DNA from: Gigaspora margarita
Lineage: Eukaryota > Glomeromycota > Glomeromycetes > Diversisporales > Gigasporaceae
Length of the DNA stretch: 64,000 bases
Reading direction: 5' to 3'
Assembly: GCA_009809945.1 (NCBI GenBank)
Contig: WTPW01000319.1
Location: forward strand, 95,296 to 159,295
Of this stretch, positions 44,877-56,094 are shown one piece after another. How positions within the stretch are numbered: position 1 is the first letter of the stretch; every line of letters begins with the position of its first letter. The translations under genes and the position numbers were made by a program. Below the pieces are notes generated by a model, which was not told the DNA's origin, searched no databases, and worked only from the letters and a program-made list of their open reading frames with translations.

Positions 44877-46015
44877 TTAAACAGTATTTTGAAATACAGG
44901 ATGAGATTGTTTAGAATGACGTTTGTTATTATAATGACAGCTAAGGTTACTTTTGCTCATGAAAGTGGTTCCAAAACTTGCACAATCTTCAACTAAACAT
45001 ATGAATGCTAGAAAAAATAAACAAGATAAAATTTTATCTTACATTACAAAGATAAGATCATGAATGTATTATAATTCATTAAATAACTTTTGACTTACGA
45101 CTTCCTCTGTAATGTTGGTATTGATGCTCTTGCCATTCACCTTGAGATCGGAATATTCTTCCACAATTGTTATAGTTATACCAAAATCTATGGACGGAGG
45201 ATGTTGAACAACTTGTGGAAAGTAAAGAAATGGGACGAGAGTTGTTGTCAAAGTCAATTAAGTCAGAATCTGAAAATTCAAAATATTCGAACATAAGCAA
45301 ATTAGAACTCATATAGAATAAATTTTTAAATTAAATTATTTTAAAAAAAGAAAAGTTTACTTGAATATAAATCCATTGCTTCAGGTTCTAAAATTTAAAA
45401 TGAGTAAATTTAAGATGTTAAGTTATAGATAATACTGACAGAAATATGTAAATACCGGAGTATAAAATATTCGTAGAAAAGAAAGTATTGTTATTATTAG
45501 GAATCGTTGTATCTTAAATTTTTTAAGAATATTTAAATTTTGTATAGTCAATAATACAGACAGAGGCTCACGTGAAAATAAAAATAATTAAATTTACCAG
45601 AACCCACAAGCGGTAATGTTTCACCAGAGTCTTCAGATAGCAAGGAATCGTCAGAATTTATAAAAGGTAAGGATTTACCAGAATTTACAAGAGGCAAGGA
45701 TTCACCAGAATTTACAAGAGACAAGGATTCAACTGAGTTCTCAGAAGGCAAGGGTTCATCCGAATTCTTAGGAGGTAAGGGTATGTTGTCATTTAAAACA
45801 TTCCTGGAATCTTAAATTTAAGAGTATTTGAATATTCGAATGTTAAATAAATTGGAATATAAATTTGTAGCATTCCAAAGGAAATTTTACCGGAATTTGT
45901 GAGAGGTATGAAGAACCGAGAGCTATTGGGAACATCTAGAAAAATTTGAGTTGGTGTTTGTGTGTCATCAATTATGATAGTTAATTCATTTTGTGATGAT
46001 CCATCTAGATCAAAA
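44877..46015 (-). pseudogene. C2H2 zinc-finger gene, copy 2 (degenerate)
   Basis: Same exon order as copy 1: 46013-45895 (DGSSQNELTIIIDDTQTPTQ, approximately), 45775-45598 (acidic NSGESLPLVNSGKSLP repeats, one repeat different from copy 1), a short EPE exon near 45385, 45270-45097 (first finger) and 45005-44877 (second finger and stop). Finger 1 reads NNCGRIFRSQGEWQEHQYQH with the second Cys and both His, but the first Cys is Tyr (YNYNNC). Finger 2 keeps CLVEDC, with SNLSCHYNNKRH. I saw no stop in the two finger exons, so this copy may be intact apart from the lost Cys; the outer exon joins are uncertain. Function unknown. Confidence 0.65.
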
Positions 46016-46399
46016 TAAAATAAACATCATTAATTATAATAAGAAAGCCATAAGAGAAACTGACGAAATTTTTATATATTGATATATAGCGATTATATAC
46101 TATATAACTAGTTAATTTGCAATTGTTATTATAATTGACACCATAATTTCATAGAAATTAAATAATAAAATTCATTATATCGTTTCTACTCACTATCACG
46201 TAAAAAAAAAAAAACAATAATAACCTGATCTAATTGTAGAGAGTGTGACATTGTACACCATTTTTGATGTTTATTGAAGTTATTGTTAATATGTTTTATT
46301 TTAATATATGTTATCAATTTTATAAAACTGTTCTGCCAAAATTGTATCGTTTTATATAAAACTAGTGAGCTCAAAAACATTCATTGAAAATGTTAAAAA

Positions 46400-48030
46400 A
46401 CATTGAAAGGTCTTGTGAAACAACACAATAGCAGACGCATAAGATCCAATCTCAGCACTTAATTTATTGAGAGGCCTTGTGAAATGATAGATAACTTTTT
46501 ATGAACGGATGCATAAGATCCAATCTCAGCACTTAATCTTAATAGGTTCGTTACAATCTTTGGCAAATAAATCAGCACGAACAATATAGCAGATAGTGAT
46601 TGTTGAATGAATATTGAGTTTAAGATTTTGAAGATCATCTAAAGCAAAGTAGTTTTTACTAAACTGTTTGAGATTAAAGTTCACATAAATCATATAAAAT
46701 ACTACAAGGCTTTAGACGACCTTCAATTCAATTTTGGAAACTTTTCTATAAATATCTGATTTATCTGATTAGTCTAATAAACATCTTTTGATGTTACATA
46801 TCTGGCGCATGATTAGTAATGAACAATTCATAATTATTCAAATTTCAAGCACGGGCCTATGCAGTCGCTAAAGGTTACATCCTCAACTATTTGTAGATTA
46901 CTATTCCAGTCTGTATGATTCTGACTCAATCTATGAAGATTGTTTCAAAATCTCTTGTCACAACATTTCTAATATATGTCAAATCGATCATTTTAAGTCA
47001 TTTAATTTTGAATTAGACCATGTTACGATAGAACGGTTTTGTAAATTTTGTATGTTATGAGCGTTTGACATTATGCGACACACAAATAAAACTGGAAAAA
47101 ACTATAAATAATTTTATGTACAGTCTTTATTCATAAAAATAGTATATGACACGGTACTACTTTACTTTTACGGATTTACATGTTTGTGGTGCATTTTTGA
47201 TGCTTTTTTTAATATAGCGCTTATATAGTTAACAAGAGTATCATTAATTAATTAATATAATTTATGCAATATGTAGGTTTAACAGACCATTCTGAAAAAG
47301 GAAGTTTAATGCGTAAAATCACAAATTTAGGGTTAGGAGGTTAATGTTAGAAGTTATACAAGTCTGTTGCCCATTATATATAAAATTTCGTCACAGTATT
47401 CTACTTTACATATAATGAATGTGTTATTAATGTCTAAATTAACTAAATTAAGCTTGCTTGCATTACATTAGATTGATGAATGGTTATTTAAATGGAATGT
47501 GTAATAATGCGTAATGCATTATTGTTTTGTGAATTGATTATTGATTGATAGAAATTAAAAATCAAAAGTAACCATTATAAAAATATTACAGGGACTTGGT
47601 GCACATTATTTACGGGAAAAATGAAAATCCTGTATTAAAGGTTTAAAAATTCATATCGATATACAGTACATATTTAACGATCTGTAAGCAAATATTTTTC
47701 ACTATATCGGATTTAACCTCAGAAAATGAATTACATATATAAAACGTGTAATTTTGGTAATATTTGGTCTTAAAACGTCCTAAAACAACTAGAATACCTA
47801 TAATATCAATTTTTTTCATGGGATAAGTCCGACACATTAAAGGCTTAAATGTTCACTATCAGACTTAAATTTGGCAGCACTCATTAATTCAAAAAAATAG
47901 ATTTATACAACTTCACATAATTGTTATGTAATAATATTTAATTAACAATTAGAAATTAACATTTAATTTTGCTGTATATGTCTTTTGCATGCAAGAGTTA
48001 ACATTTAATATATATCACATCACGTGATTA
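46400..48030. other. Zinc-finger/kinase intergenic region, P2
   Basis: Contains a direct repeat of ATAAGATCCAATCTCAGCAC (~46440 and ~46510) and a TTAGGGTTAGG tract at 47327-47340. The frame at 47643-47837 (minus) is not conserved as protein in P1. No other gene seen. Confidence 0.45.
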
Positions 48031-48034
48031 TAAT

Positions 48035-48110
48035 CGATAATGCACATTCTTTTGTTTCATGCTTGTTTACAGACTGATCAAAATGTATATTCCTCGAGAA
48101 TGTGCTTGTT
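48035..48110 (+). promoter_or_regulatory. Inverted repeat upstream of kinase copy 2
   Basis: TGCACATTCTT and TCCTCGAGAATGTGC are mirrored, ~120-190 bp before the start codon, corresponding to 38195-38262 in P1. Confidence 0.4.
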
Positions 48111-48226
48111 ATGAAAAGAATGGAATTTATAAAAATTAATATTGAGAAAATTTTAATGAAAAGGAATCATTATAAATTTAATTTAAATCAAAATTGTGAA
48201 AATTTAAAAAAAAAAAATATTACGAT

Positions 48227-49973
48227 ATGAATATATTTCAATGCAATAAAACATTAAGTGATAATAATCTTATTGAAAATCTTATTAAAAATTTTATTAA
48301 GAAAACACAACACTGTAAACATAAATTGGAAATAATTCCATATGATGAATTTACCGATATCACCTACATTGCTAAAGGAGGATTTAGCGAAATTTATAAG
48401 CGATTGGATGATAGACAACACAAACAAAGTTGCTCTTAAAATTTATAATTATATAAATATCTATACTGATGTTTTAAATGAGGTTTGCAAGTTTTTTTTT
48501 TTAAAAAAAATATGCAAGTGAGTCGACCAGCCCACCTAAAGTCCAAATAGATAATGCAGTCGCAGTATATAAATAACCAAGCTGTAACTAATCTTGAATA
48601 CATACAATGGATGTTAAATTTTATGTATTTCTTTTTATGTCTTCAAGGATAATTTACGGTTTGTCATTGATGGTATATTTATACTGCAGCTGTGCCATTG
48701 ATCCGTACTTTGGGGTCGACTCTATGCAATAAGCTACATATTATTAAAATTATTATACTATTTAGTTGAAAATTTATTCTCAATGCCGAGAACAATTTTC
48801 TGATCTACATTTTCAAAAGATTTATGGTGTTACTCAAGATCCAAAGACTAACAAATTTATAATAGTCATGGAATTTGCTTCTTATGGAGATTTACATTGG
48901 TTTTTTTTAAATAATATTGACACTTTATCCTGGTATAATATTCTCGACATATTAAATTTTATTGTATGGGATCTTATGAATCTTCATAAAAAAAATATTA
49001 TTCACGGTGATTTTCATAGTGGAAATATACTTATTAATAATGATGCTGTGAATAAAAAGAACCTTTCTCCATGCGCAAAAATTACTAATTTTGGAAGAAG
49101 CAAACAGGAAAATGCTCCATCTGATCAAAATATGGTTTATGGAATAATTTCTTATATTGCTCCTGAGGTGTTAAATGGTAGACAGTACACTAAAAATCTG
49201 ACATTTATAGTTTAGAAATGATTATCTGGGAAATGACGAGTGGTCATAAACCTTTTTATGATCGCGAACATGATTCAATTCTAATTTTAGATATTTTAGA
49301 TGGTTGTCGTCCTGAATTCATTGATGGTACTCCCGAAGAACTCGTAATTCTAATAAAAAAATGTTGCCATGATGATGTTTTAAAACGTCCAACCGCTTCT
49401 GAAATCAAGTGTGAAATAAGCCTTATTTATCAGAAATTAAAAGATAGTAAAATGTTTACTTCTAAAATCACCTCATTTTCTTATCTAAAAAATATTTATT
49501 CTCGATCAATATATAAAAGCCGTCTATTGAATTCTTTTATCAGCAATGCTTTGATTTTACGAAACCTACATTCAAATGTAATCTCAGGTAAGATATAAAT
49601 TTGTCTATAAACTTATGAAAATAGTGATCAAATCGGATAATTAATACTCATTTATAATAAAGGAATTCCTATAACAAATACTTATTCAACTAGTAATGCA
49701 TGTAGTATAATCTTAATTTTATTTATGTTCAAATTACAAATTTCATGGATAATAAATAATTAACAAAAATATTTTTTAACAGAATACAAGTCTTTAGAAA
49801 TTAATTTTGATATCAAAAATATACATGAACCTTTTGAAGCAAATCATATAATCATGATATTTATTAAGTCAATTCATGCTATTAATCTTGTACTTCATTT
49901 TGGTCTATTTTTGTTGCGAGAGGCCTTAATATATACAGTCATTAGACGAAACCTAAAGGTTTATGAAAGTTAA
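48227..49973 (+). pseudogene. Protein kinase (AMF TKL-like), copy 2, frameshifted
   Basis: Three exons: 48227-48484, 48766-49587 and 49783-49973, with GT-AG introns. The start ATG at 48227 opens MNIFQCNKTLSDNN. Exon 1 shows AKGGFSEIYK, then two 1-base losses relative to copy 1 near 48400 shift the frame before the ATP-binding Lys. Exon 2 gives MEFASYGDLHWFF, IIHGDFHSGNIL (catalytic Asp and Asn kept), KITNFG (Asn for the DFG Asp) and APEVLNGRQYTK; there a 6-A run is 5 A, shifting the frame at ~49192, and the rest continues at 49218-49598 with WEMTSGHKPF and RPTASEIKCEI. Exon 3 encodes EYKSLEINFDIKNIHEPFEA and differs at its end. Divergently arranged with the zinc-finger gene. Better preserved catalytic loop than copy 1, but not translatable as one protein. 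Confidence 0.85.
48521..48722. mobile_element. 202-bp MITE in kinase copy 2 intron 1
   Basis: TGAGTCGACCAGCCCACC at the left and GAGTCGACCCCAAAGTACGG (reverse complement) at the right; flanks TATGCAAG (48513-48520) and TATGCAAT (48723-48730). Intron 1 of kinase copy 1 lacks it (71 bp instead of 281 bp). Confidence 0.8.
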
Positions 49974-50121
49974 CACTGATTCGACTTTTGTTATTCAAAA
50001 TTTATTATTGTAATGCTTAGTTTACACTAATTAAAACCAATATAATTTATCTTATTAAATTAAAACTGCATAAAATATATAAAAGCACTTTTTTACATAA
50101 ATAAAATTTAAATTTTTTTAA

Positions 50122-51015
50122 GGGTATTGCTATTCACACCATGGTTTTTGCTATTCGCACCATGGATTTTGTGTAACATTAGATTAGGGCGCTGACATTT
50201 ATTACCTAATATCCATTTACTATAGAGGCTTACCCCCCCACCCCCAGGTAAGATTTTATTTTAGCCAATCAAATTTAACTAACTAACTAAGGTAAGATTT
50301 TTCTTGACCCCCGCCCCCTAAAATATTACCTAATAAATGTTAGTGCCCTTATTAATCAACTTTTTCTATTCGCACCATGGTAATATAAGTTGCACCAATA
50401 AAAACTCCTCTTTTTTTATAGATTAACAATATATAAAAAAGATTTTTCGCAATTTTCGTGTAATATTAGGCCTTTTTAATGTCACACCAATAAAAACTCA
50501 CCAGTTTTTGTAGATTAACAACATGTAGGGGTGCAGGATAAGATTTTCGCAATTTTTGTGTAATCTTGGGACTGGTTAGAATGTTCTAGTAGGTCTGCTA
50601 ACCTAATTTTATAATGTGAGACAACCCTAACCCTAATTTTACAATGCGGGCCAACCCTTACCCTAATTTCTTAAGGCCTTAACATAATGCGGGCCAGAAT
50701 TTCACAATTTTGTGTAACCTTGAGCTATTTTCATATTGCACCAATAAAAACTCACCATTTTGTAGATTAACAACATGTAGGGGTGCAGAATAAGATTTTT
50801 ACAATTTTTGTGTAACCTTAGACCGTTTTAATGTTGCACCAATAAAAACTCGCCTTTTTTTGTAGATTAACAATATGTAGGGGTGCAAGTTAAGATTTTT
50901 TTTAAATGTTCGTGTAACTATACCATGTACGAATAGAAAAAGTTGGTTAATAATCTAATGTTACACAAAATCCATGGTGCGAATAGCAAAAACCATGGTG
51001 CGAATAGCAATACCC
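50122..51015. mobile_element. 894-bp element with long TIRs and 9-bp TSD (MULE-like)
   Basis: GGGTATTGCTATTC at each end within inverted repeats of ~65 bp that contain two CACCATGG words; 9-bp duplication TTTTTTTAA (50113-50121, 51016-51024). Block P1 carries the uninterrupted site at ~40866. The interior has about four ~115-bp units starting GCACCAATAAAAACTC with GTAGATTAACAACATGTAGG. No transposase frame; nine-base TSDs suggest Mutator ancestry (inference). Confidence 0.88.
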
Positions 51016-51169
51016 TTTTTTTAATTCTTATAATACATTTTGTAATTTGGTTTATCGTACGGGTAACAACTCGCTTTTTTTGAAAGCTTATTCACATGGG
51101 TATATATGAAAATATATACCCTTGCAAATGAACTATATTTCATAAAAGGAAACCTGAATTTAGCTTTAC

Positions 51170-51620
51170 TTTCGTTAAATAATGACTATCATTTTAGTCA
51201 GATGGTTTTAAAATTCTCATAGTTGGTAGTTTTTAAAATTCTTACAGTGGATGAAGACTCTGGTTTATTGATAGTTTTTCAAATTATTATAGCAGAGCGA
51301 AGACTATATTTTGTCGGGTTATTTTTAAGATCCTCATACTATATTTCAGTTAAATATTTTTAAAATTCTTATAGCTGGTGAAAAACTTTATTTAGTCAGG
51401 TTATGTTAAAATTAGTTGTGAGAAGACTATATTTGGTTGAACCATTTTTTAAGTTTTTATAGTCGTGCGAAGACTATATTCAGTTAGATTATTTTAAAAT
51501 TTTCTTAGCTGGCGAAGATTATATTTGGTAATTTTTTAAAATTCTCATAATTGGACATTTTTAAAATTTTTTAATTGTTGGGCGAAGAATTAATGAGGTC
51601 GGGAAACATTTTTAAAGTTC
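51170..51620 (+). repeat. Degenerate ~65-bp tandem repeat (GCGAAGACTATATT)
   Basis: Units combine GCGAAGACTATATTTGGT, GGTTATTTTTAAAATTCTCA and TAGCTGG; about six to seven recognisable units. Confidence 0.6.
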
Positions 51621-51963
51621 TTATAATCTGAATTCAAATTCGAAACTATTTTTTTCCTTGTAAGGATGCTTAAAAGTTTCAAAAAAAATAATAATAATAA
51701 TAATAAATATGTTTATATAAAATAGTTCATCGAATTTTTATTTTTATCGTAACTGATTCACAAGTTTTTTCGAAGTTTTTATTTTCATAGTTGCAACAAG
51801 TAATCACATTGGAATTGTTGCTCGATATTTAAAAAGAGAAAAAAATAAAGTTGGGGTAATTAAAATAAAGTTTACAAACAAATAGCAATATAAAAAAAGT
51901 TTAAATTAAGTAAAGAGCGATACACGGTTGTTACGTCAGATAATATAGTTATATTTATCTAAG

Positions 51964-51986
51964 CCACGTGGCCGAAGGCCACGTGG
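51964..51986. repeat. GC-rich hairpin with two CACGTG words
   Basis: CCACGTGGCC-GAA-GGCCACGTGG: a perfect 10-bp stem with a 3-base loop; each arm is itself a CCACGTGG palindrome. AT-rich arms extend it (TATTTATCTAA / TTAAATATGA). Confidence 0.85.
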
Positions 51987-52823
51987 TTTAAATATGAGCC
52001 CATGTGTAACTAACTTACACACACAATAACTATAACTATAATTTGTCAACCAGAAATTATTATTAATTTTTAATACGCTAAAAAGATTTTACACGTTTTG
52101 TACTATGCTATATGACAAGTTAATAATTTATGATTGATAAAAATTTTTTTAGATATTAGTTGTGTGACTGAAGTTGAAATTGATTAAAGCTAAAATTTTT
52201 TAAGCCTCTATTTATGTTAAAAATATTTTTATCAGTTGGTATTAGCGAAATCTTAATTTTTACCTGTACATAAATGGACCAAATATCCGTAATCTTGGTA
52301 TAGTGATTAGAGTATTTTGATCTATAAAATCTACTAAAACCTACCTATAATTTTTGTTAACAATTCTACCCTCAAATTCTAATATAATTATTATAAAAAA
52401 TTAAAAAAATATAATTCAAATAATTTAAATTGTTATAATAAAATACTGTATTTATTTTTATTTTATTTTTTTTGTTTTTTTCAAAGTGCCCATTTTGGGG
52501 TATAAGATTTATTTAGTTTACACCTTATAAATTACATTGGATAAGAGTACAACTACAGTTGTAGAACATATTATTGTGGACACTTTTAAAAGTTTGTACA
52601 AAGTTAAATATGTAAAATATAAAGCTAAAAATGGAAATATTAATTCTTTAAATTTATATCTTTAAATAAAAAAAGTTTAAAAAATTCTATACAACAGTTT
52701 TTAAAATAATTAAGTTGAATTAAAATTTAGATTTTTACATTAGCATAATTTTCTAAATTTTTACTATATTTTTAAAGTAATTAAAATTACTAATATAATA
52801 ATATATAAACTTAATTTTTTATT

Positions 52824-53977
52824 TTTTTATTTTTTATTTTTTTGGAATTTGATGATCATGTCATGCTTCAATGCTTTATTGATGATAACTTTTTTTAAAA
52901 AAAATTTTTTACATCCACTACTATAGTAATTTGATTGAAGAGTGGCTTACCCGGTTATTATAAAGTACCTAAATACTCGAGCACCTATGTGCGACCTGCC
53001 AAAGGTAATTTAGCCTCACCGGTTTGATTTGATCTACCTCAGAACAATTCGCCCTGGATCACTGATCTGGATTACCAGCCCGTCATGACCACCTTCTTTC
53101 CCAACCTTCTTCTCCTAGCCTTCTAGGTAGAAGAACTACCACCTGAAAAAAACGACAAGTATAAAAGGGTAAAAAAAATGGTGAATACTAAACTAACGAG
53201 AAAAAAAAACAAGAAACGAAATAAAAGGGAAGCAAAAAAACGAAAAAGATATAAAAAAGAGAAAAGGAGAAAAAGGCCAAAAAGAAAGCAGCCATAACAA
53301 CACTATTATTGCCTGTGTTAGACTTTAAAAATTATATAGTGTTGTATAGGAAACGTCTAATCTAACACTATATGTATTCTAGAAAGTAGAAACGAAAAAG
53401 AAAATCGTCTAACATCTAGAAATTTCTACACATGATCCCTCTGACCTCTATTACACCAGTCATTGTTTATTTGGTAAGTATTAAACCTAAATAGCCTCGT
53501 GGGAGATTCTATTTTGGTAGACGCATCCTATTTTGGAAGAAGTAAACACTGCCGATCTTTTGGAGGAGGTACACCGAATTGCCCACTTTTTTGAAATTTC
53601 GAAATATCCAAAGCGGTGTCAGAAAAACAGTACCAAAATAAAGGAGTTGTAAGAGTTACGCTATACAGAATAATATATTTAACCAAGTATCTACTTCTAT
53701 TTTCATATCCATAGGCCTTGACAAAGCTCCAAAGTTTCTCTACTACATCTTTGCTCAATAGCACCAAAGCCCGCCAAGGTGCCTCGCTTATAAGTCTACT
53801 ATTCTTTTTAAACTCTATTTCATGCACAGAACATATAGTGAATAGGCTTTGTACCTGACAGCAGCTTTGGTAGAGTTTTGTTGTGTATAAATATATTAAC
53901 TGCATAGTTTTCATAGGTCAGTGTTCTTGAAAATTTTGGTACGAGGGATCGTTGGAAAGAGTTGTTCGATTTTTATG
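52824..53977 (-). mobile_element. ~1.15-kb poly(A) retroposon, copy C
   Basis: Flanked by an exact 18-bp duplication TAAACTTAATTTTTTATT (52806-52823, 53978-53995), T-rich at the left, so minus-strand orientation. It shares with copies A and B the 5' block (CTCTTTCCAACGATCCCTCG, GTACCAAAATTTTCAAGA) and a 3' block (GCAGGTCGCACATAGGTG). The 128-codon minus frame at 53528-53914 is the longest in the family but is broken in A and B, so coding is doubtful. The SINE-type core found in A and B is not recognisable here. Confidence 0.87.
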
Positions 53978-54187
53978 TAAACTTAATTTTTTATTAAGTA
54001 AACTAGCAATTATTTTTAAATAAAACTATTTAATATAACAGATAACAAATTGTGTATATTTTGAAAATTTTATAATTTTTTAAAAAAATTTATTAAATTA
54101 CTATTTATAATAATAAAATTACAATATTTTAGAGGACTATTAAAACCAGGTACCTTTATATATTTTTTATTATTTAATAAAATTAGG

Positions 54188-54370
54188 GTAATTGCCTTCT
54201 CAAAATTTTTTATTAATGCTTTAAGACAGATTTAGACACTCATTTCTTGTATTTTTAGTATGTTTTATCTTTTTTTTTTGTTTTTGTCTTATTAGGCTAA
54301 TTCGTAATAATCAAAATTTATAATTTGATTGGTGTCAGTTACATAAAAGTGTCTGGCTTTAACAGATCTC
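54188..54370. mobile_element. Fragment related to the MITE at 58674
   Basis: AATTGCCTTC, TTTTTGTCTTATTAGG and TCAAAATTTATAATTTGATT follow the same order as in the right half of 58674-58956. Confidence 0.4.
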
Positions 54371-54530
54371 CAAATATAGTAATAATATACCTATAGTACT
54401 GATCTTATTTGGATCGGTAATTAATAAAAATTTTTTTAATAATATTTAAAAATAAAAATTGAATTTTTGTAATATTTATACAATTAGACCTTGTTATAGT
54501 CATACTCTTTATAGTTACAACCTCATTGTA

Positions 54531-55828
54531 CAGTGGTCTACCATATTATTATGGACACTGTTTGGGCGACCATCACTCTAAATCAGGTAAGTAAACACAG
54601 CACAAGATTTATATTGCATGACCGGTCGATCTAATGGTACAACATACTAAAATTTTATGCAATTTCATTACGTCATACAGAAGTTATGCAAAAAATTCTA
54701 AAATTTTGATTTTTTTATTTGTACGAAAGTAAAAATTTTACATTTTCTTTTTTTTTTTAAAAAAAAATTTTTATATAAAAAAAAAACTAATTATGTTATA
54801 ATATTTGATGGGTCTGCTTCCAGTTTCTATAAAAGCATCAACCCGATTGGAGATGCTGGCAACCAGTCTGCGGTGGTGTTTCATACCACGATTTTTTAGC
54901 AAGAGCATCTGGCTCTACAAGGTTACTAACACAACTGATTTCCTATTTTTCATTTGGTTCGTGCCAGGGGAACCCAGAAAAAGATGCACATAGGTGACAA
55001 CACACCACTTATAATGTTCAAGTGCCCATTTATACCTTGTTTCTATATTCTTAGCCATGATAAGAAGCTTTAGAGGTGACACAAGAGGACAAGCCCAAAC
55101 TGTGCAAAGCATGATGCATGGTACTCTCAGAAATTGTTTTTTGCTTTGACAATTGTGTAGGTTGGTTATCTGTGTAAGGCTGAGATAGCAGTTGCCATCT
55201 GTAACTAAGTCTTTAAGGTTTTTAAGATCCAAGGGTATTAGAGTTTTCGGTTGACCAGTCCTTTTTTTTTGAATTTCTATACCTGACTCACTGTGCTGCT
55301 TTATGATGTTCCCCATGGAACTTTTACTACAAGCAGCCACAGCTGCTATTGTACGAAGTGAATCACCCCTTTGGTGTCCATAAATTATAGCTCCTCGCTG
55401 TCTTTCTGTTAAATCTTTCTTCATGCCTATTTTTTGTGAAGAAAAAAATTAAGATGCAGTTTGTTTTTTTTATGCTAATTGGTCATATGGATATACGTTT
55501 TTTATATTGCATAACATGACCTGGGTATTACACTATATTAGAGTGAAATTTGAACTGGTTTGAGCAAAAATCGATTTTTTGTGAATTTTTTTTTAAAAAA
55601 AAAAAATTCAAAAAATTCCAAAAATCAATTCTTGTACAAACCCGAAAATGGTACTTTGTACTAACTTTTGCACAACTTCAGCGCTATCTAATTAAATTGT
55701 ACCAAATTTTAGTATGTTGTACCGTTAGATTTGCTGGTCACATGATCAAAAGTTCATGCTGTGTTTACTTACCTGATTTTGAGTGATGGTCACCCAAAAA
55801 GTGTCCATAATAATATGGTAGGCCACTG
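54531..55828 (-). mobile_element. Tc1-like transposon with ~195-bp TIRs, deleted
   Basis: CAGTGGTCTACCATATTATT at the left and CAGTGGCCTACCATATTATT (reverse complement) at the right; the inverted repeats continue for about 195 bp. TA flanks at 54529-54530 and 55829-55830. Length 1,298 bp, shorter than intact Tc1-type elements. Carries the broken transposase at 54800-55424. The frame at 55550-55786 lies in the right TIR. Confidence 0.92.
54800..55424 (-). pseudogene. Tc1-type transposase, internally deleted and frameshifted
   Basis: Minus strand. The N-terminus MKKDLTERQRGAIIYGHQRG then SLRTIAAVAACSKSSMGNII is the paired-like helix-turn-helix of Tc1 transposases; KKRTGQPKTLIPLDLKNL is the usual GRPR-like linker region. 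After ~55140 the frame shifts, and the DDE catalytic core is largely missing. Near 54890-54800, in a different frame, VASISNRVDAFIETGS-like sequence matches the usual Tc1 C-terminus. It cannot encode an active enzyme. Confidence 0.85.
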
Positions 55829-56094
55829 TAATTACAGATTTTTGTTTACCAACCTAATTTATATTGTATTAATCTCTATATAGTCACAATCACTTTATAG
55901 TTACTATCTTTTTTTTTAAAACCAAAGTAATAAAAACATATTAAATTTACTTTAACAAAGTTACAAATAATATACTATTTATGTTTAAAAATAGGCTACT
56001 ATCTAAAATAAGCCACCTTTTCTTTTAATCAAAAAACTTAAAAACATCTTTGATCCAAAAATAAGCTACCCTATAATCAACAATAGTACTAAAA

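Larger units (their letters stand above)
51055..52045. other. P2-only stretch with tandem repeat and GC hairpin
   Basis: Absent from the corresponding place in P1 (~40895). It includes the ~65-bp tandem repeat 51170-51620 and the hairpin at 51964-51986. Whether it is an insertion in P2 or a deletion in P1 is not resolved. Confidence 0.55.
43215..52555 (+). repeat. Segmental duplication block P2 (zinc finger - kinase)
   Basis: Second copy of block P1 in the same orientation, longer because of insertions at 43332-44380, 48521-48722, 50122-51015 and a further P2-only stretch at ~51055-52045. Confidence 0.9.

Noticed and set aside
53528-53914. 128-codon minus-strand gene
   Set aside because: Lies inside retroposon copy C and is disrupted in copies A and B.
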